From Mytilus galloprovincialis (Eukaryota; Mollusca; Bivalvia; Mytilida; Mytilidae), in contig NC_134844.1 of NCBI RefSeq assembly GCF_965363235.1, positions 52,014,872 to 52,078,871 on the forward strand: 64,000 bases of DNA, written 5' to 3'. Position numbers and translations under genes: made by a program. Below the pieces are notes generated by a model. The model searched no databases. It was not told where the DNA came from and saw only the letters and a program-made list of their open reading frames with translations. Of this stretch, positions 57,690 through 64,000 are shown piece after piece (position 1 is the stretch's first letter; every line of letters starts with the position of its first letter).

Positions 57690-58225
57690 AACCTAACCAG
57701 TTTATATGATATTCCCTGGGCCAGCCTTTCCTATCATGATTTCCTTGATAGAGGGTTGCTGCTCACAAGGAAGCTATAAAACCAAGAGTTCCAAATGCTT
57801 AAGTTGCAATCATCCCTTCATAAATTTTACGGACGCCATCACAAGTTGGTTGACCGTTATGGAATATTCTTTTCACAGATGATATCGGGTATGTTCCTTA
57901 TGTCGTAACTATAATTCTGTTCCCTTTTCACGAATTTGACCAACAGAATTAGACTATTTACCAGGTTTGTCACATGAGCAACATGACAGGTGCCACATGT
58001 AGAGCAGGATCTGGTTACCCTTCCGGAGCACCTGAGATCACCCCCCGTTTTTGATGGGGTTCCTGTTGCTTAGTCTTTAGTTTTCAATGTTATGTCTTGT
58101 GTACCATTGTTTGAGTTTGTCTTTTTCTTTTAGCCATGACGTTGTCAGTTTATTTTCAATCTATGAGTTTGACTTCCTCTGGTATCTTTCACCCCTCTTC
58201 TACTTGTAAGGGCTGTTAAAAAAAA
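57690..58225 (+). repeat. dispersed mussel repeat with conserved tail
   Basis: Landmarks: ATTTTACGGACGCCATCACA, GATGATATCGGGTATGTTCC, GAGCACCTGAGATCACCCCC, TAGCCATGACGTTGTCAGTT and TCTGGTATCTTTCACCCCTC. It reads as the 3' part of a retroelement, but I cannot name the class. No intact frame. Confidence 0.6.
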
Positions 58226-58552
58226 TAGACCCAGGGATGGCAACTTAAATTTCCCACAAATGGTGTGTGTGAAATATTATGTTGTTCAAGTTGTGAGTGT
58301 ATGTAGGTTTCCAAAATGGCTATTATGTGTGGTTACTCTTTTTTCATAATGTCTTTTCAAACAAGGCTCTCTGCTGTCTTGAATGTCATAGTGCAAACCA
58401 AAAGGTCAATTTATCAGTCCTTACTTTATCTTAAAATCTGAAGTAAATTGATCCATACACACTCAAATTGTATTGTTATAATCTTGCAATTTGCATTAAA
58501 TTTGACACATTAGAAATATAAAAATATAAAAATATAAAACAACACGTTAATA

Positions 58553-58597
58553 ATTTATTGCGTCCGAAGCGCTTTTCTGGATTTACCTTCATCAGGA
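58553..58597 (-). ncRNA. hammerhead-like ribozyme motif, unit 1
   Basis: CTGATGA, stem II loop AGGTAAATCC, GAAA, stem III GCG-CTTCGGA-CGC, then AATAAATTATT. Core blocks intact; the cleavage-site triplet is not canonical. Confidence 0.55.
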
Positions 58598-58902
58598 ACG
58601 CTCAAAGCCAAACATTTGAAATCCGAAGATGTATAAGTACCGAAAATCGTTGAAGAGCTATATGTTAAAAATACCTAAAATAAATAGCCAAATTCATCTA
58701 AAGCCAACTTTGCCTGAGGGAGTTGAAACCTTAGTTTCATAATAATTTCAAAATTTATAAACAGACAATTTTAGTAAAGTTTGTTTAATCATGTCAGTAC
58801 CGAAGCACTGACTACTGAGCTGATGATACCCTCGGGGACTGATAGTCCACCAGCAGAGGTATCGACCCAGTGATGTAAAAATATAAAACAACATGTTTAA
58901 TA

Positions 58903-58947
58903 ATTTATTGCGTCCGAAACGCTTTTCTGGATTTACCTTCATCAGGA
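58903..58947 (-). ncRNA. hammerhead-like ribozyme motif, unit 2
   Basis: Same as unit 1 with one change in stem III (GCG to GCGT-type). Core blocks CTGATGA and GAAA intact. Confidence 0.55.
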
Positions 58948-59213
58948 AGCTCAATGCCAAACATTTGAAATCCAAAGATGTATAAGTACCGAAAATCGTT
59001 GAAGAGCTATATGTTAAAAATACCTAAAATAAATAGCCAAATTCATCTAAAGCCAACTTTGCCTGAGGGAGTTGAAACCTTAGTTTCATAATAATTTCAA
59101 AATTTATAAACGGACAATTTTAGTAAAGTTTGTTTAATCATGTCAGTACCGAAGCACTGACTACTGAGCTGATGATACCCTCGGGGACTGATAGTCCACC
59201 AGCAGAGGTAACT

Positions 59214-59484
59214 ATGGTACAATAAACTAAGAAAAAAGGTGAGCTTTTATTGAGTTCATACAGTTACACATTCCATTGATCTACTGATTGTTGGTGTTTG
59301 ACGGTACTTCCAACACTGTTAGCTACATCATGGCAAGTTGGTTTTTTTTGGATGGACAGAAGAAATATAACTGAAATCAAACTATTGAAAGATAAACACA
59401 GCCAAAAATAAATGGCAGAAGTGTAGAACTGCCATATATTGCTTTAGTATAAATGGCCATCATAAATACAAAGTTTGTAAAAAC
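59214..59484. other. 3' flank of ERGIC2
   Basis: The - strand AATAAA signal lies at about 59485-59494, only about 15 bp after the ERGIC2 stop, so this stretch is probably downstream of the transcript. Nothing else recognised. Confidence 0.35.
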
Positions 59485-59505
59485 TTATTTTATTTGGATT
59501 TCAGA

Positions 59506-62500
59506 TCAGGTACCAGATTGTAATAAATTAACTTTTGGTGAATTGTTAAAACTGCTGTCATCTGTCAATGATTGTGTTAAAATTTGTGAAGATGATGAAG
59601 AACTGTCACTTTCTTTATATTTTCCTAAATGAAATCTACAGCATATAATATCAGCTAAGAATCCACTCCAGTTTCGCATCATCCCTGAAATAAAAAAATT
59701 ATGAAAAAATTCATGTACAGCTATTTAAATTAGGAACCTTGGTTTTAACCTGCTCCTACCTTTTAAAATATTTACATTCTTGCATAAATAACAACCTTAT
59801 TCACATTGTTAGCTCACCTGTCCCGAAGGGACAAGTGAGCTTATGCCATCACTTGGCGTCCGTCGTCGTCCGTCGTCTGTCGTCGTCTGTCGTCGTAGTA
59901 AACTATTTCAAGAATCTTCTCCTCTGAAACTACTGGGCCAAATACTTTCAAACTTTAACTGAATGTTCTTTAGGGTATCTAATTTATAAATTGTATCCGA
60001 AGTTTTGATCTATCAACAAACATGGTCGCCATTGCTAAAAATAGAACATAGGGGTCAAATGCAGTTTTTGGCTTATAACTCAAAAACCAAAGCATTTAGA
60101 GCAAATCTGACATGGGGTAATATTGTTTATCAGGTCAAGATCTATCTGCCCTGAAATTTTCAGATGAATCAGACAACCCGTTGTTGGGTTGCTGCCCCTG
60201 AATTGGTAATTTTAAGGAAATTTTGCTGTTTTTGGTTATTATCTTGAATATTATTATAGATAGAGATAAACTGTAAACAGGAATAATGTTCAGCAAAGTA
60301 AGATTTACAAATAAGTCAACATGACGGAAATGGTCAGTTGACCCCTTTAGGAGTTATTGCCCTTTATAGTCAATTTTTAACCATTTTTCGTAAATCTTAG
60401 TAATCTTTTACAAAAATCTTCTCCTCTGAAACTACTGGGCCAAATACTTCCAAACTTTAACTGAATGTTCCTTAGGGTATCTAGTTTGTAAATTGTATCC
60501 GAAGTTGTGATCTATCAACAATTCTAATATGACGTGCTTCTTTAGCTTTGTAAACAACACTGTGATAAAATTCTCGATAAAATATACTTAGCGCAGACTC
60601 AGAGATATGCATAATAATGGCTGTTACAATATACTTGCCACGTAAATCTACATGTATTGGAACCTATTTGCAGATCCTTTGCCGATTTTATTGTTTTTAA
60701 AAGTGCAATTAAAAAAGACAAAATAACTTTTATTCTTATTCGTATGCATAATAAAAAGAAGTAATGCACAAGAGCTCGGAGAAATCAACAAAATAAAAAT
60801 TAAATAAAATTCCGCGAAAGTCTATTAGTCTTTTTGGCGCATTTAAGTCATTTCAAAACATGACGTCATACAAATGAAACCGCTAAACTTGAAAGTGTTC
60901 TGTTACATGAACCATCGGAATTCGTATGATATTGTATTAAAACTGATTTATTGAGGTAGGTTTTGTTTTATTTTCTATTCTATTGCATTATTTGCATATT
61001 TACCCATTTCAGCAAGTAAACATGGCGGCTCCTTAGTTACAAATGTCAACTTTTGATTTGACGGAAGCTTACGAGAAAAACATGTACATTAAAAATGGCA
61101 AATGTTGGGTTTAAGAACTTAAAGAATTAAAACGGTTTTTTTCTAGCAGTTATTCTCGAAATAGCCTACGCAAGTTACATATTTATAAAGCTATTTGAGC
61201 TTTATCTAACAGGGAGTAAAAAAGAACAGCCACATACACAGCATACCCACCCTCGCTTCAGTTTTTTAATGACCGTATTTGTCCTATTAGAATCGAAATA
61301 ATTCATGGAAGCCATAGATTGTTGGAAATTTACACATGGCCTGGGCCGTGATATTCGTTAATTTTATCCCTCGCTAACGCTCAGGATAAAATTCAAATAT
61401 CACGGCCCAGGCCATGTGTAAATTTCCAACAATCTATGGCTTCCATGAATTATTTCTTAAACATGGTCGCCATTGCTAAAAATAGAACATAGGGGTCAAA
61501 TGCAGTTTTTGGCTTATAACTCAAAAACCAAAGCATTTAGAGCAAATCTGACATGGAATAATATTGTTTATCAGGTCAAGATCTATCTGCCCTGAAATTT
61601 CCAGATGAATCAGACAACCTGTTGTTGGGTTACTGCCCCTGAATTGGTAATTTTAAAGAAATTTTGATGTTTTTGGTTATTATCTTGAATATTATTATAG
61701 ATAGAGATAAACTGTAAACAGCAATAATGTTCAGCAAAGTAAGATTTACAAATAAGTCAACATGACGGAAATGGTCAGTTGACCCCTTTAGGAGTTATTG
61801 CCCTTTATAGTCAATTTTTAACCATTTTTCGTAAATCTTAGTAATCTTTTACAAAAATCTTCTCCTCTGAAACTACTGGGCCAAATACTTCCAAACTTTA
61901 ACTGAATGTTCCTTAGGGTATCTAGTTTGTAAATTGTATCCGAAGTTATGATCTATCAACAAACATGGTCGCCATTGCTAAAAATAGAACATAGGGGTCA
62001 AATGCAGTTTTTGGCTTATAACTCAAAAACCAAAGCATTTAGAGCAAATCTGACGTGGGTAATATTGTTTATCAGGTCAAGATCTATCTGCCCTGAAATT
62101 TTCAGATGAATCAGACAACCTGTTGTTGGGTTGCTGCCCCTGAATTGATAATTTTAAGGAAATTTTGCTGTTTTTGTTTATTATCTTGAATATAATTATA
62201 GATAGAAATAAACTGTAAACAGCAATAATGTTCAGCAAAGTAAGATCATCAATTAAGTCAATGTGACCAAAATTGTCAATTGACCCCTTAAGGAGTTAAT
62301 GCCCTTTAAAGACTTTTTTCACAATTTGTTCATCATGTTGACTTACTTTAAAAAATCTTCTCCTTTGAAACTGCTGTATCAATTTCAGCCAAACTTAGGC
62401 TAAATGAGTTTCAGAGTATCTAGTATAAATTTTATATTTTATTTCCTTGTATGTCAAGAAACATAGCTCCTATGGCTAAAATAGAACATAGGAGAAAATG

Positions 62501-63646
62501 ATTATTTTTTTTGGCTTTTGAAGAAAATAGGACGATCCAAAAAACATCTAAATAAATTGAAAAGCCAAAATAATCATTGATGAGAGATTTAACCAAAAGA
62601 ATTAAGGTGAGCGATTCAGGCTCTTGAGAGCCTCTTGTTAATAATGTCAGAACTTTAAACAGAGACTATACTTTTTTTCACAGTATAACACTTCTGACTT
62701 CAAACGTTTGGCTTTGAGCGTTCCTGATGAAGGTAAATCGAGAAAAGCACTTCAGACGCATTGAAATTATTAAACCTGTTGTTTTCAATTTTTTCTATAA
62801 CTCATAATTTGTAAATAAACACACTCGCAATAATTATTTAATTTGAAAATATACAAGCATTCTTAGAGTATGGCATGGCAATACATAGTCCCCTACCGGG
62901 TGACAAATCATTATACTAGAAAATTTGTTTAACTTGTTTTATAACTTGTCATGGTGTAAACAAAAAGAAATCATCAGATCGGAACAAAATTTGAACTTGA
63001 TCTATAACTTAAAATGATAACACTCTACACCAAATATCAAATTAATATCTCCAAGAACAAAGAAAAAAAGTGTGGAAATCTGACTGACCGGACTGACAGA
63101 TGGACAGACAGACAGACAGAGTGCAAACCTAAAGTCCCCTCCAGATATGTCTTACTTTTTTGTAATTTTGATAATGAAAATGTTGAAATTAAAATAGCAA
63201 CACTCTAACAAGTAAGTTTTGCAAATATTCAAAGTCTATGAATCATGACTGAAGGTACATGGCTAAACAATAACCATGGAAATGAGATGTGCCAATGCTA
63301 ATACCACTGCATAACATGTACAAATGACTTATAATAAGTAGTTCCCTTTAAACAAACCAATGTATTTATGTATTAGTTTGTGATTAGATCACATTTTTCA
63401 AATCAAATATTCAATCTTCAGTCAGTGATAACTTAACTATCTATAGTACCTACACTAATGAAGTTACCATAATGCAAAATTACCTGCAACTGAGAATACA
63501 CCACCTATTATACCACATAATCTGACCAAAAACTGCCATATTGGTTGATGCTGTTCTCGTACTCGAATTTTCAATGAATTTAAATCATATTTATAAAATA
63601 TTCCTGAGATTCCATGGCTTCCTTTAGCATGATTTATTGTCCTATT
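59506..63646 (-). CDS. ERGIC2: ERGIC2, C-terminal two coding exons (5' part outside window)
   Basis: Exons 63646-63484 (phase 0 in, phase 1 out) and 59684-59506 (stop TGA at 59508-59506). ERGIC2 cycles between the ER and Golgi with its partner ERGIC3 as a membrane cargo receptor. The first exon gives NHAKGSHGISGIFYKYDL (end of the lumenal domain), then IRVREQHQPIWQFLVRL and the second transmembrane helix LCGIIGGVFSVAG. The last exon gives MMRNWSGFLADIICCRFHLG and a Ser-rich cytosolic tail ending ..NLLQSGT. The GIFYKYDL..WQFLVRLCGI(I/V)GG core and the IICCRF block identify the family. About 113 residues are visible, roughly a third of the usual protein. The 3.8-kb intron is almost wholly repeat. 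A preceding exon was not found in 63647-64000. Confidence 0.9.
60521..61458. mobile_element. 938-bp insertion at a tandem-unit boundary, ending in a large palindrome
   Basis: Unit one ends ..CTATCAACA at 60520 and unit two resumes AAACATGG at 61459, so the block is foreign to the array. It contains no coding frame. Its right end is the palindrome at 61295-61456. I found no clear target duplication. Confidence 0.65.
61295..61456. repeat. near-perfect palindrome, ~73-bp arms
   Basis: GAAATAATTCATGGAAGCCA .. GGCCGTGATATT .. TTTTATCC and its inverted copy flank the short loop CTCGCTAACGCTCA. It shares the arm words TTTACACATGGCCT and the GCTAACG centre with 25514-25611. Confidence 0.9.
62715..62772 (+). 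ncRNA. hammerhead-like motif, single diverged copy
   Basis: CCTGATGAAGGTAAATCGAG, AAAAGCACTTCAGACGC, ATTGAAATTATTAAAC: same order as the motifs at 58553 and 58903 but on the + strand and with a weakened stem II and III. Confidence 0.5.
62878..63150. repeat. dispersed repeat family F with CAGA microsatellite
   Basis: ATAGTCCCCTACCGG, ATCAGATCGGAACAAAATTT, AATATCAAATTAATATCTCC, a GACAGACAGACAGACAGA run and AACCTAAAGTCCCCTCC. Matches 57226-57680. Lies in the ERGIC2 intron. Confidence 0.7.
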
Positions 63647-64000
63647 CTGAAAAGGAAAACAGAAAAATCATGATATTTCTATAAACTGATTTACAACACC
63701 ACTATGGTTACTGTTTGTTCATAAATAAATGCAGGTTTTTATTAATGTGAATAATACAACTGGGTGAGTATCATGATAATAAGAACTTGCATTCTGATAA
63801 CTCACTGAAATATATACCTATAGGCAGATGTTTAAGAAATTGCAAGAATTAAACTCACAGTTTTGTCCATTCTTGAAAAAACGCAATAATAAATGCATTG
63901 CTATAATTCCAGTCACTAAGAATTTCTAATAAATTTTTTGGAGAAAAAAAAAGAAGTTACTTCCCCTTGTTGAGAGGTCAGTTTTGAAAATTGATGCTCA
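63647..64000 (-). other. ERGIC2 intron, right edge of window
   Basis: The sequence upstream of the acceptor at 63647 should be an intron. A short open segment with a donor-like end near 63858 does not match the required phase. No exon supported. Confidence 0.4.

Larger units (their letters stand above)
58526..59213 (-). mobile_element. tandem dimer of a 350-bp hammerhead-bearing retroelement
   Basis: Two near-identical direct units: the word CGTCCGAA occurs at 58561 and 58911, 350 bp apart. The second unit lacks the last ~15 bp. Each carries on the - strand CTGATGA (58595-58589; 58945-58939), a stem AGG..TCC, then GAAAAGCGCTTCGGACGC or a variant. A shared body includes CCACCAGCAGAGGTA and GATACCCTCGGGGACTGATA. 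Tandem units with one ribozyme each is the layout of hammerhead 'retrozymes' described from bivalves and plants. Confidence 0.7.
59811..62640. mobile_element. 2.8-kb bivalve repeat with terminal AGCTCACCT and ~502-bp tandem units
   Basis: Starts AGCTCACCTGTCCCGAAGGG, whose first 27 bases fold as a hairpin, and ends AAGGTGAGCGATTCAGGCTC, followed by a second hairpin (AGGCTCT/AGAGCCT). Near the start is a CGTCGTCCGTCGTC microsatellite. Three tandem units begin with AAACATGGTCGCCATTGC at 60018, 61459 and 61961 (about 502 bp each). An unrelated 938-bp block lies exactly between units one and two. Confidence 0.8.

Overview
This is an AT-rich, intron-rich animal genomic window. It is almost certainly from a bivalve mollusc and most likely a mussel (Mytilus-type). 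The evidence is the dispersed repeat families, hammerhead-ribozyme retroelement copies in the style known from bivalves, and bivalve-type split genes. No bacterial operons, CRISPR arrays or viral genes were seen. Gene models come from reading splice sites and phases by eye; no alignment or transcript data were available.

Left part (1-19 kb), + strand: two paralogous type I membrane receptors. Only the 3' end of the first is present (transmembrane exon 1801-1879, cytoplasmic-tail exon 3966-4290). The second (10280-18760) lacks only its signal-peptide exon in my model. It encodes a C-type-lectin-like domain split by a WSC domain cassette, a second lectin-like domain, a transmembrane segment and a tyrosine-motif tail. 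The two genes share intron phases and tail motifs (Y-D-H-I, ITIM-like sites), so they look like members of a tandem family of immune-type receptors.

Middle (22.5-28.8 kb), - strand: a gene predicted to encode about 602 residues. It has an N-terminal DZIP3-type HEPN domain with an Rx4H motif, a linker spread over small exons, and a last exon with a degenerate TIR-like unit followed by a clearer TIR domain. This is the most interesting protein-coding locus here: a probable innate-immune adaptor or effector of unusual composition.

28.8-49.8 kb has no recognisable host gene. It is a graveyard of mobile elements. These include a Mutator-like element with 9-bp target duplications, itself carrying a second element; retroelement remnants; and a four-level nest (palindromic element > miniature hAT-type transposon > non-LTR retrotransposon > satellite-bearing element).

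49.8-55.6 kb, + strand: the five-exon gene for METTL15, the mitochondrial 12S rRNA m4C methyltransferase (RsmH family). Its introns hold a 687-bp MITE and several foldback elements. 55.7-59.3 kb is repeats, including a tandem dimer of a hammerhead-ribozyme retroelement. The right end (59506-63646), - strand, holds the last two coding exons of ERGIC2, an ER-Golgi cargo-receptor protein. The intron between them is filled by a 2.8-kb bivalve repeat with about 502-bp tandem units and a nested palindromic insertion.

The genes do not form one pathway. The left half is receptor/immune-type and the right half is housekeeping.
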